The notes: generated by a model not told the origin, from the sequence alone. Positions 1 through 6,063 are shown, counted from the first letter of the stretch. The stretch: 9,892 nt of DNA from Pusillimonas sp035515275 (GCF_035515275.1 NZ_DATJBQ010000028.1:1-9892), one strand, 5' to 3'. Program-made: numbers and translations.

Positions 1-658
1 CGCACCGGTTACCGATATGTCGGGCGGGCAAACGGCCACCGAACCTGCAACCGGCACCTATGTGGTCCGGCCCGGTGACACGCTGTACCAGATTGCGCAA
101 CGCCATGGCATCGACATAGCCACCCTGGTGCGGCTGAACAATATTTCCGACCCCAGCCAATTGCGCGTGGGTCAGACCTTACGTCTTTCCGACAGCGCAC
201 CGGGGGTGCCCTCTCCCAGTATTGCCACCCCGGCACCGGTAACGCCGGTTACGCCTACCGAGCCCCCCATTCCCATGCCGGCGTCCGACGCCAACCTCAT
301 TTCCTGGGGCTGGCCGGCAAGCGGAAAAATGATTCAAGGTTTCAACACCAATACCAAAGGCATTGACATCGAAGGGGCGGTGGGCGACACGGTCGTGGCG
401 GCTGCGTCGGGTAAGGTCATGTATGCCGGCAACGGTGTGCGGGGCTTGGGCAACCTTATCCTTTTGGGCCACAGCAACGGGTTCATTACCGCCTACGCCC
501 ACAACGACAAGCTGCTGGTCAAGTCGGGCGACACAGTCTCCAAGGGCGACAAAATTGCGCTGCTGGGCCAGACCGACACCAGCTCGCCACGCCTTCACTT
601 TGAAATTCGCCGCAGCGGCACGCCGGTCAACCCGCTTTCGTACCTGCCCAAACGATGA
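1..658 (+). CDS. nlpD: NlpD-like lipoprotein (LysM + degenerate LytM/M23), 3' part only
   Basis: The reading frame is open to the left edge (first full codon at base 2) and has no signal peptide, so the real start lies upstream and the Met at 17 is internal. Counting from that Met, a LysM peptidoglycan-binding domain spans about residues 14-58 (TYVVRPGDTLYQIAQ at its start). A Pro/Thr-rich linker follows to about 95, then a C-terminal LytM/M23 domain (96-213). Two of the four zinc ligands are missing: the His of HxGxD is Thr113 (Asp117 kept), and the first His of HxH is Arg192 (RLHFEIR). The His of YAHN (162) remains. E. coli NlpD has the same loss and works not as an enzyme but as an activator of the cell-separation amidase AmiC, in the outer membrane facing the septum. 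That role is inferred here from family resemblance. The stop codon overlaps the next start (ATGA), suggesting translational coupling. Confidence 0.9.
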   Translation, partial: APVTDMSGGQTATEPATGTYVVRPGDTLYQIAQRHGIDIATLVRLNNISDPSQLRVGQTLRLSDSAPGVPSPSIATPAPVTPVTPTEPPIPMPASDANLISWGWPASGKMIQGFNTNTKGIDIEGAVGDTVVAAASGKVMYAGNGVRGLGNLILLGHSNGFITAYAHNDKLLVKSGDTVSKGDKIALLGQTDTSSPRLHFEIRRSGTPVNPLSYLPKR

Positions 659-1431
659 CCCCAACCCTGGTCTTCGACCTTGAAACCATACCCGACGCCA
701 AGGGGTTGCGTACCCTGGGTACCTACGACCCGGCCTGGACCGACGAGCAGGTTATTGAAGCGGCGCTGCAGGCGCGCATGGAATCCCACGGTACCGGTTT
801 TCTGCCCCTGCACCTGCACAAAATCGCGGTGGTGGGCTGTGTGTTTCGAGACGACAACGGCTTTCGTGTCAAAACCCTGGGGCAGGCCGACGACCCCGAG
901 GCGGCACTGATCTCGGGCTTTTTCAAGACCATCGAGCATTACACGCCCCGCCTCGTCAGTTGGAATGGCTCGGGGTTTGATCTGCCCGTCTTGCACTATC
1001 GCAGCCTGATTCATGGGGTGCCCGCCCCCCGTTATTGGGACACCGGCGAAGACGACCGCGACTTCAAGTACAACAACTACATCAGCCGCTATCACAACCG
1101 CCATATTGACCTCATGGATCTTCTGGCCAAGTACAACGGCCGTGCCAACGCGCCGCTCGACGACCTGGCCAAATTGTGCGGGTTTCCGGGCAAGCTGGGC
1201 ATGGACGGCGGGCAAGTATGGCGCGCCTGGTCCAGCGGCAAGGCCGACGAAGTTCGCGCCTATTGCGAAACAGACGTTGTGAATACCTGGCTGGTGTATT
1301 GCCGGTTTCGGTTCTTGCGTGGCGAACTTGACCAAACCGCCTATCAGGCCGAGGTCGACCTGGTGCGCGAAACCTTATCGGCCAGCGACGCCGGGCATTG
1401 GAAAGAATACATGGCGGTGTGGAACGCCTGA
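655..1431 (+). CDS. Predicted DEDDy 3'-5' exonuclease (PolB-type exonuclease domain, DnaQ-like fold)
   Basis: This 258-residue protein is a stand-alone proofreading-type exonuclease domain. Exo I is FDLETIP with Asp8 and Glu10. Exo II is WNGSGFDLP (103-111) with Asp109. Exo III is YCETD with Tyr203 and Asp207, the DEDDy arrangement. A HIDLMDLL segment (150-157) lies between them. These features match the family annotated as 'predicted 3'-5' exonuclease related to the exonuclease domain of PolB'. Its substrate is unknown; two-metal hydrolysis from a nucleic-acid 3' end is expected. There is no polymerase domain and no signal peptide, so it should be cytoplasmic. The ATG lies within the stop codon of the NlpD-like gene (655-658), so it is very likely translated by coupling from the same mRNA. 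No separate ribosome-binding site is evident. Confidence 0.88.
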   Translation: MTPTLVFDLETIPDAKGLRTLGTYDPAWTDEQVIEAALQARMESHGTGFLPLHLHKIAVVGCVFRDDNGFRVKTLGQADDPEAALISGFFKTIEHYTPRLVSWNGSGFDLPVLHYRSLIHGVPAPRYWDTGEDDRDFKYNNYISRYHNRHIDLMDLLAKYNGRANAPLDDLAKLCGFPGKLGMDGGQVWRAWSSGKADEVRAYCETDVVNTWLVYCRFRFLRGELDQTAYQAEVDLVRETLSASDAGHWKEYMAVWNA

Positions 1432-1447
1432 AATCGTTTGAAAACAG

Positions 1448-1492
1448 ATTGTCGGCGGCGAAACAGTTTCGAAACCGCTCCGGGCCGACAAT
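1448..1492. repeat. 9-bp inverted repeat in leader of the Spy-like gene
   Basis: ATTGTCGGC at 1448-1456 is exactly complementary to GCCGACAAT at 1484-1492. A smaller inverted repeat (CGAAAC/GTTTCG, 1459-1464 and 1466-1471) sits in the intervening 27 nt. No T-run follows, so it is not a standard intrinsic terminator. It could be an mRNA stem-loop, an operator, or chance. Confidence 0.4.
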
Positions 1493-1528
1493 GGCTGCTC
1501 CTATTGAAGAATGTAGAAGGAAGCCACC

Positions 1529-2191
1529 ATGCACCAGACCAAATCCGCCCTGATTTTTAAACTTGCCGCCATCGCCGCCGCCGTCTCGGTGCAGGGCGTG
1601 GCCCTCGCACAGCCTGCCGCTGCTCCTGCCACAACAGCGACCGAACAGTCGGCGCCGGCCACTTCAGACGCCACTCGAGGCGGCCATCACGCCCACCCCC
1701 ACCATCAGCACATGCATCGCCATCGCGACCAGCGTCGTGCGGCCTTTGTGGTTCCCGGCTACGGTTCGTTGGGTGAAAAAAGCGTCGAGGCCCTGAAGCT
1801 GAACGACTCGCAGAAGAAGCTGCTTCAACAGGCGCAAGAAGCTCAGAAAGGCGATCGCGCCGGCCGATTCGACGCCATGAAAGAGGAACGGCAAGAACGT
1901 TATGAAGCCCTGAAGGCCGGCAAGCTTGACCCACGTGCCGCCCTGAAGGATGCCGAAGCTGCGCACCAGGCCGCCATCGAAAGCCGTGCAAAAATCAGCG
2001 AAAAATGGCTGGCTGTTTGGGATTCCCTGGACGAAGGACAGCAAAAGCTGGTTGGCCAGCAGCTTGCCGAACGAGCCGGAAAGCGCGCTGAACGCATGCA
2101 AAAGTACGCAGAACGCCGTGCCAAGCAGACTGACAGCGCCGAGCAGGCCGACAGCGCCAAGCCGGAAGCTGCAGCACCAACAGCAGACTGA
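1529..2191 (+). CDS. Secreted His-rich Spy/CpxP-like periplasmic protein (LTxxQ-type)
   Basis: The 220-residue product begins with a signal peptide (about 1-27, predicted cleavage at ALA|Q), so it should be periplasmic. After an Ala/Pro/Thr-rich stretch comes a histidine cluster (eight His between residues 53 and 65, HHAHPHHQHMHRH). A charged, Gln/Ala-rich helical region follows, with two LTxxQ-like motifs, LNDSQ (91-95) and LDEGQ (167-171). That paired motif is typical of the Spy/CpxP family of envelope-stress chaperones and metal-responsive periplasmic proteins. The tail after about 200 is acidic and Ala/Pro-rich. The start is supported by AAGGAAG at 1517-1523, a good Shine-Dalgarno spaced 5 nt from the ATG. 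The His cluster suggests metal (Zn, Cu or Ni) binding, but this is inference. A strong terminator closes the gene. The family assignment rests on motif pattern only. Confidence 0.78.
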   Translation: MHQTKSALIFKLAAIAAAVSVQGVALAQPAAAPATTATEQSAPATSDATRGGHHAHPHHQHMHRHRDQRRAAFVVPGYGSLGEKSVEALKLNDSQKKLLQQAQEAQKGDRAGRFDAMKEERQERYEALKAGKLDPRAALKDAEAAHQAAIESRAKISEKWLAVWDSLDEGQQKLVGQQLAERAGKRAERMQKYAERRAKQTDSAEQADSAKPEAAAPTAD

Positions 2192-2220
2192 TCACCATAA
2201 TCCGTAGCGGTATTTTCTAG

Positions 2221-2262
2221 AGGCGCCCGCCGTCATTCGGCAGCTCACAGGGCGCCTTTTTT
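2221..2262 (+). terminator. Rho-independent terminator after the Spy-like gene
   Basis: A perfect 8-bp stem, AGGCGCCC (2221-2228) with GGGCGCCT (2250-2257), is followed by six T (2257-2262). The loop contains a second small hairpin (GCCG 2229-2232 with CGGC 2238-2241). It lies 30 nt after the stop codon and separates this unit from rlmD. Confidence 0.88.
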
Positions 2263-2306
2263 GCGCACGGAAGCTTTCGGCGTCTGCTGCGCTTTCCCGC
2301 GTCCTT

Positions 2307-2312
2307 TACAAT
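2307..2312 (+). promoter_or_regulatory. Candidate -10 element for rlmD
   Basis: TACAAT matches the sigma-70 -10 consensus at 5 of 6 positions and would start a transcript near 2319, about 28 nt before the rlmD ATG. It follows the terminator at 2221-2262, so rlmD needs its own promoter. The -35 region is poor, and the call is weak. Confidence 0.35.
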
Positions 2313-2346
2313 TCGATCCTGACTTTTTTCTGGTCGAATCGTTGAT

Positions 2347-3657
2347 ATGTCGGAAGTATTTGAGATTGAATCCCTGGACCTTGAGGCCCGTGGCGTGACG
2401 CACCGCGACGGCAAGGTCGTGTTTGTCGAAGGGGCTTTGCCGGGTGAAAAGGTATACGCCAATATCGCGCGGCGTAAAGCGTCGTTTGACACCGCTCGTG
2501 TCGAGCGGATAGTGCGGTCGTCGGCGCAGCGGGTGACGCCGGCCTGCCCGTATTTTGGGCAGTGCGGCGGCTGTGCCATGCAACACTTGACGCCGGCCGC
2601 GCAGGTGGCGGTCAAGCAGCGTGTGCTGGAAGACGCCCTGGAGCACATCGGCAAGGTCAGCCCCGCGCAGATTCTGGCGCCCATGCATGGCCCCGACTGG
2701 GGCTATCGCTACCGTGCGCGGCTTTCAGTGCGGCTGGTAACCAAAAAGGGCGGTGTGCTGGTTGGCTTTCGCGAAAAGCGCGGCAGCTACGTGGCCGACA
2801 TGGAGCAATGCCTGGTGCTGCCGCGCCATGTGTCAAACCTGCTGATGCCCTTGCGCGAGCTCATCGGCGCATTAAGTGCCCCCAAAAGCATTCCTCAGAT
2901 AGAAGTAGCGGTGGGTGATGAAGGGACCGCACTGCTATTGCGGCACATGGAGGCTTTAAGCCCTGGTGATATCCAGTTGCTGAAAGCGTTTGCGGCCAAG
3001 CGTGAGATCATGTGGTGGTTGCAGCCCAAGGGGCCGGATACGGTTCATCCGTTGGACCGTGTTCATACTGACTCGCTGGCGTATTTGTTGCCCGAGTTCG
3101 GGTTGCGCATGGCTTATCGGCCCACCGACTTTACCCAGGTCAACAGCCAGATCAACCGCGCGTTGATCTCCCGGGCGCTGAACCTGCTTGACGTGCAGCC
3201 GGACGACCGGGTGGCCGACCTGTTCTGCGGCCTGGGCAACTTTACGCTGCCCCTTGCTACGCGTGCGCGGCAAGTGGTCGGCATAGAGGGCAACCAGGCC
3301 TTGGTCGAGCGCGCCAAGGTCGCCGCTGCGCAGAACGGGCTGGCCGAGCGGGCAAGCTTTACGGCCCTGAATCTGTTCAATGTGGATGTTGATTGGTTGC
3401 GCGAACTGGGCCGCTTCGATCGCATGTTGATCGATCCGGCGCGCGAGGGGGCAGAAGCAGTTTCTCGCGCCCTGGCAGAGCTGAAGGGGCCTGAACGCCC
3501 GACACGGCTGGTGTATGTGTCGTGTAACCCGGCTACCTTGGCGCGCGATGCCGGTATTCTGGTGAACGAAGGCGGCTATCGCTTAAGCGCGGCGGGTGTT
3601 GTGAACATGTTTCCGCATACTGGACATGTGGAGTCTATCGCTGTATTTGACGCGTAA
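2347..3657 (+). CDS. rlmD: 23S rRNA (uracil-5-)-methyltransferase RlmD (RumA), Fe-S protein
   Basis: This 436-residue cytoplasmic enzyme of the TrmA/RlmCD family methylates C5 of a uridine in 23S rRNA (U1939 in E. coli numbering) using SAM. An N-terminal TRAM-like RNA-binding region covers about residues 1-55. The Fe-S cluster cysteines are C67, C73 and C76 (CPYFGQCGGC), with the fourth at C155. The SAM-binding motif DLFCGLGNFT is at 291-300, followed by VGIEGN (311-316). The motif LIDPAREGA (361-369) precedes the catalytic nucleophile C393 in SCNPATLARD, and the general base is Glu429 in GHVESIAVF. Length and all key residues are normal. RlmD is preferred over TrmA because of the Fe-S cluster and over RlmC because of the longer N-terminal part. 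No strong Shine-Dalgarno precedes the ATG. No intrinsic terminator is seen after the stop; repeat DNA begins 12 nt downstream. Confidence 0.93.
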   Translation: MSEVFEIESLDLEARGVTHRDGKVVFVEGALPGEKVYANIARRKASFDTARVERIVRSSAQRVTPACPYFGQCGGCAMQHLTPAAQVAVKQRVLEDALEHIGKVSPAQILAPMHGPDWGYRYRARLSVRLVTKKGGVLVGFREKRGSYVADMEQCLVLPRHVSNLLMPLRELIGALSAPKSIPQIEVAVGDEGTALLLRHMEALSPGDIQLLKAFAAKREIMWWLQPKGPDTVHPLDRVHTDSLAYLLPEFGLRMAYRPTDFTQVNSQINRALISRALNLLDVQPDDRVADLFCGLGNFTLPLATRARQVVGIEGNQALVERAKVAAAQNGLAERASFTALNLFNVDVDWLRELGRFDRMLIDPAREGAEAVSRALAELKGPERPTRLVYVSCNPATLARDAGILVNEGGYRLSAAGVVNMFPHTGHVESIAVFDA

Positions 3658-3668
3658 GCTCCGTTGCT

Positions 3669-3780
3669 GCTGGTTCTTGAGACGTTATTACGCTGTGGTT
3701 CGTCGCTGTGCTGGTTCTTGAGACGTTCCTGCGCTGTGGTTCGTCGCTGTGCTGGTTCTTGAAACGTTCCTGCGCTGTGG
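3669..3780. repeat. 41-bp tandem repeat, about 2.7 copies
   Basis: Units begin with GCTGGTTCTTGA at 3669, 3710 and 3751, an exact 41-nt period. Copies 1 and 2 differ at three positions (ATTA versus CCTG near 3687-3690). Copy 3 has one further change (GAGACG to GAAACG) and stops matching after base 3780. There the sequence continues into the left arm of inverted-repeat element A. The period is not a multiple of three and no protein frame uses it. Confidence 0.9.
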
Positions 3781-3915
3781 GGCAGGTCTTTTTCGGGCGG
3801 AGGCACTCGGCCTTCGGCCCGCCTGCCCTGATCGTCCGCCCCTTCGGGCTCCCTTCTCAGGGCGCCCGGCTCTCGCGCCAACGCCCGAAAAAGACCTGCC
3901 CCGCATCGCAGGAAC
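3766..3915. repeat. Inverted-repeat element A (150 bp), REP/MITE-like
   Basis: The arms at 3766-3799 and 3882-3915 are complementary over 34 nt with two mismatches; the inner 21 nt (3779-3799 with 3882-3902) are perfect. The 82-nt centre is also structured. It has GGCC/GGCC at 3809-3812 and 3816-3819, GCCCTGA with TCAGGGC at 3825-3831 and 3857-3863, and inside that GCCC-CTTC-GGGC at 3838-3849. There is no transposase and no obvious target-site duplication. The form is that of a small non-autonomous or dispersed intergenic palindrome, but copy number cannot be judged from one window. Confidence 0.8.
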
Positions 3916-4020
3916 TGCGGTTGGGATCAGAGGCATTTCTTCGTGCTAGGGAAGGGGGGCCTTGGCTACGTCGACATCGGCGACATGAGTCTTAGTAGCC
4001 ACGCCAGCGACACCAGGGAC

Positions 4021-4056
4021 ATCAGCGGCATCAGCGGCATCAGCGGCATCAGCGGC
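4021..4056. repeat. 9-bp tandem repeat, 4 perfect copies
   Basis: ATCAGCGGC is repeated four times without error and directly abuts the 8-bp array that follows. Both units begin ATCA and contain AGC, so the second array may have arisen from the first by slippage. Confidence 0.93.
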
Positions 4057-4144
4057 ATCACAGCATCACAACATCACAGCATCACAGCATCACAGCATCA
4101 CAGCATCACAGCATCACAGCATCACAGCATCACAGCATCACAGC
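4057..4144. repeat. 8-bp tandem repeat, 11 copies (one variant)
   Basis: ATCACAGC is repeated 11 times over 88 nt. Copy 2 (4065-4072) is ATCACAAC and the others are identical. Nearly perfect octamer arrays of this length are prone to slipped-strand length change. I see no credible gene across it and no promoter it would space, so a phase-variation role is not supported by context. Confidence 0.95.
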
Positions 4145-4206
4145 AAACAGCCCCGGCATCCCTATTACACGAGGTCCTTTAAGCGCCTCAATCATCGTAA
4201 ACGGAA

Positions 4207-4425
4207 GGCGTGGGGCGGGGTGGGGTATTTGGGCGACGTTAGCAAGCCGAGCGAACTGTCGTCTGCGGGGAGGCAAGCACGCAGCATGTTTGAGCAACAA
4301 GGGTGTCGGGCCACTGGCCCGACGTTGCGAGTTCTGCGTGCGCCCCGCAGACGACAGTTCGAGAGGGAAGCCGGCAAAGCCGGCCGCAGCTGCCGGCGCC
4401 CAAATACCCCACCCCGCCCCACGCC
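4207..4425. repeat. Palindromic element B (219 bp), nested hairpins with G-quadruplex arms
   Basis: The outer arms 4207-4235 and 4397-4425 are a perfect 29-bp inverted repeat. Inside are a perfect 19-bp pair (4252-4270 with 4343-4361), an 8-bp pair (GCACGCAG 4277-4284 with CTGCGTGC 4334-4341), a 5-bp pair (GCAAC 4294-4298 with GTTGC 4324-4328), and an apical 9-bp pair (GTCGGGCCA 4305-4313 with TGGCCCGAC 4315-4323). The whole element could fold as one long imperfect hairpin. The left arm holds four G-runs (4212-4215, 4217-4220, 4222-4225, 4231-4233) with loops of 1, 1 and 5 nt, a standard G-quadruplex pattern. The right arm carries the same on the minus strand (4399-4420). No transposase, target duplication or coding frame is evident. 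Confidence 0.88.
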
Positions 4426-4465
4426 GTATTTAGAACTCCAGCCACGCAAAAACCTCAAACCACGC

Positions 4466-4498
4466 AAAAAAAATGGGCGACCCCAAAGGCCGCCCATT
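4466..4498 (-). terminator. Rho-independent terminator of argH
   Basis: Read on the minus strand, AATGGGCG (complement of 4491-4498) pairs perfectly with CGCCCATT (complement of 4472-4479) across an 11-nt loop. It is followed by an eight-T run (complement of 4466-4473, the first two T being part of the stem). It begins about 18 nt beyond the argH stop, the expected place for the end of that transcript. Confidence 0.9.
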
Positions 4499-4516
4499 AC
4501 GCGTAGAACACAAAGA

Positions 4517-5932
4517 TCAGCGCGTCTCGTCGAGCACGCGCTGAGCTTCGATCTTGACGCGTTCGGGTGCTGTGCCGCCGATATGGTTGCGTGCCGCCAC
4601 CGAACCTTCAAGCGTAAGAACCTGGAACACATCGGCTTCGATCAGCTTATGGAAGTCTTGCAATTGCTCGAGTGTCAGGTCAGCCAGATCACAGCCCTGT
4701 TCTTCGCAGGCGCGTACCGCATGCGCCACGGTTTCGTGGGCATCGCGAAAGGGCACGCCTTTCTTGACCAGATAGTCGGCCAGGTCGGTGGCCGTGGCAA
4801 AACCCTGCAGCGCGGCAGCGCGCATGGCGTCGGGCTTGACCCGAATGCCGCTGACCATGTCAACAAAAATCGTCAGGGTGTCGCGGATCGTATCGGCCGA
4901 GTCGAACAGGCCTTCTTTGTCTTCCTGGTTGTCTTTGTTGTAGGCCAGAGGCTGGCCTTTCATTAAAGTAAGCAGCGCGATAAGGTTGCCGTTGACGCGG
5001 CCCGTCTTGCCGCGCGCCAGTTCGGGCACGTCGGGGTTTTTCTTTTGCGGCATGATCGAGCTGCCCGTGCAGAAGCGGTCGGCCAGGTCAATGAAGCCCA
5101 CGCGCGGGCTCATCCACAGCACCAGCTCTTCTGAAAGCCGCGAGATGTGGGTCATGATCAGTGCGGCGGCGGCACAGAACTCAATGGCAAAATCGCGGTC
5201 AGACACAGCGTCGAGAGAGTTTCTGCATACGCCGTCAAAGCCCAGGGTTTTGGCCACGCGCTCGCGGTCGATCGGGTACGATGTACCCGCCAATGCGGCG
5301 GCACCAAGAGGCAGGCGGTTTACCCGCTTGCGGCAGTCGGCCAGGCGCTGCTGGTCTCGCTCGAACATTTCGGCGTAGGCCAGCAGATGGTGGCCGAAAG
5401 TTACCGGTTGGGCCACCTGCAAATGGGTAAAGCCGGGCAAAATGGTTTCGGCCTGTTGCAGGGCCAGTTCGGCCAGGTTGTGGCGCAATTGGCTCAGCAG
5501 GGCAATGGCGGTGTCGATTTCTTGTCGCAGCCATAAGCGAATATCGGTGGCGACCTGGTCGTTGCGCGAGCGGCCCGTGTGCAGGCGTTTGCCGGCGTCG
5601 CCAATCAGTTCAACCAGGCGTTTTTCAATATTCAGATGAACGTCTTCAAGGTCGAGCGACCATTCAAATCGGTTCTGTTCGATCTCTTGCAGTATTTGCG
5701 CCATGCCGCGTTGTATGTCGGCGTTGTCTTGCGCACTGATGATGCCGATGGCCGCCAGCATGTCGGCGTGGGCCAGCGAGCCCTGAATATCGACCGCCGC
5801 AAGGCGCTGGTCAAAGTCGACCGAGGCCGTGTAGCGTTTTACAAGATCGGAAACCGGTTCGGAAAAGCGCGCAGACCATGCCTGGGCTTTGTTGGCAAAT
5901 TGATTTTGCCCGGAAGAAGAATTTTTAGACAT
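4517..5932 (-). CDS. argH: Argininosuccinate lyase
   Basis: This 471-residue cytoplasmic enzyme of the fumarase/aspartase superfamily splits argininosuccinate into arginine and fumarate, the last step of arginine synthesis; it acts as a homotetramer in known members. The family signature SSIMPQKKNPD is at 291-301, with the expected catalytic Ser at 291. The HTGRSRNDQVATD region is at 118-130, and the catalytic His of GFTHLQ is His170. Further conserved blocks include YNKDNQEDKE (331-340) near the C-terminal third. Length is normal with no frame breaks. The first 10 residues or so are a poorly conserved Ser/Asn-rich extension before NQFANKAQAWSARF, so a later start cannot be fully excluded, but no better ATG exists. 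A TATAAT lies only 9 nt upstream of the ATG, suggesting a leaderless mRNA. It converges on rlmD and diverges from the channel gene. Confidence 0.97.
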   Translation of the reverse strand: MSKNSSSGQNQFANKAQAWSARFSEPVSDLVKRYTASVDFDQRLAAVDIQGSLAHADMLAAIGIISAQDNADIQRGMAQILQEIEQNRFEWSLDLEDVHLNIEKRLVELIGDAGKRLHTGRSRNDQVATDIRLWLRQEIDTAIALLSQLRHNLAELALQQAETILPGFTHLQVAQPVTFGHHLLAYAEMFERDQQRLADCRKRVNRLPLGAAALAGTSYPIDRERVAKTLGFDGVCRNSLDAVSDRDFAIEFCAAAALIMTHISRLSEELVLWMSPRVGFIDLADRFCTGSSIMPQKKNPDVPELARGKTGRVNGNLIALLTLMKGQPLAYNKDNQEDKEGLFDSADTIRDTLTIFVDMVSGIRVKPDAMRAAALQGFATATDLADYLVKKGVPFRDAHETVAHAVRACEEQGCDLADLTLEQLQDFHKLIEADVFQVLTLEGSVAARNHIGGTAPERVKIEAQRVLDETR

Positions 5933-5940
5933 AGAGCCGA

Positions 5941-5946
5941 ATTATA
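5941..5946 (-). promoter_or_regulatory. Perfect -10 box (TATAAT) immediately upstream of argH
   Basis: On the minus strand a consensus TATAAT ends 8 nt before the argH ATG (5932). If used, transcription would begin around 5933-5935, leaving almost no leader and no room for a Shine-Dalgarno. The -35 region at 17-nt spacing (around TATTTC) is weak. The box could also be chance in an AT-rich stretch. Confidence 0.45.
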
Positions 5947-6063
5947 AAATAGCCGCCTGCAACGAAATATTGCGCGCCTGAAGTATTGTGTATTGTATTA
6001 GGCTTTTTTAGAGGAAATTAAGCATTCGCACCCGCTTGCGCGGGGCGTTTCGCGAATATCAAG

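Larger units (their letters stand above)
3658..4516. other. 859-bp gene-free, repeat-rich intergenic region between rlmD and argH
   Basis: I see no credible coding sequence here. In order it holds a 41-bp tandem repeat (3669-3780), inverted-repeat element A (3766-3915), about 105 nt of unassigned DNA (3916-4020), two abutting short tandem arrays (4021-4144), about 60 nt unassigned (4145-4206), palindromic element B (4207-4425), and the argH terminator (4466-4498). rlmD and argH converge on it, so it needs no promoters for its neighbours. That is a permissive place for repeats to accumulate. Confidence 0.85.

Noticed and set aside
595..1335. 246-codon minus-strand frame under the exonuclease gene
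   Set aside because: The plus-strand frame carries all the exonuclease motifs; the antisense frame shows none of any family.
2217..2688. Two overlapping minus-strand frames (147 and 155 codons) covering the terminator and the rlmD start
   Set aside because: They run through the intrinsic terminator and the conserved N-terminus of RlmD and have no domain signal.
3963..4001. 7-bp inverted repeat TGGCTAC/GTAGCCA with a 25-nt loop
   Set aside because: It is short and isolated, with no T-run or other signal; it could easily be chance.
4021..4144. Possible CRISPR-like array
   Set aside because: The units are 8-9 bp and contiguous, with no spacers, no palindromic repeat and no cas genes in the window.
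3943..4182. 79-codon frame across the short tandem arrays (repeating ITASQHHS)
   Set aside because: The 8-bp unit is not a multiple of three, so the protein repeat is only a product of the array. No ribosome-binding site, domain or promoter context supports it.
4220..4966. 248-codon plus-strand frame spanning element B and the argH 3' end
   Set aside because: More than half lies antisense to argH, and the rest crosses the palindrome and the argH terminator. Its composition is that of high-GC shadow frames.
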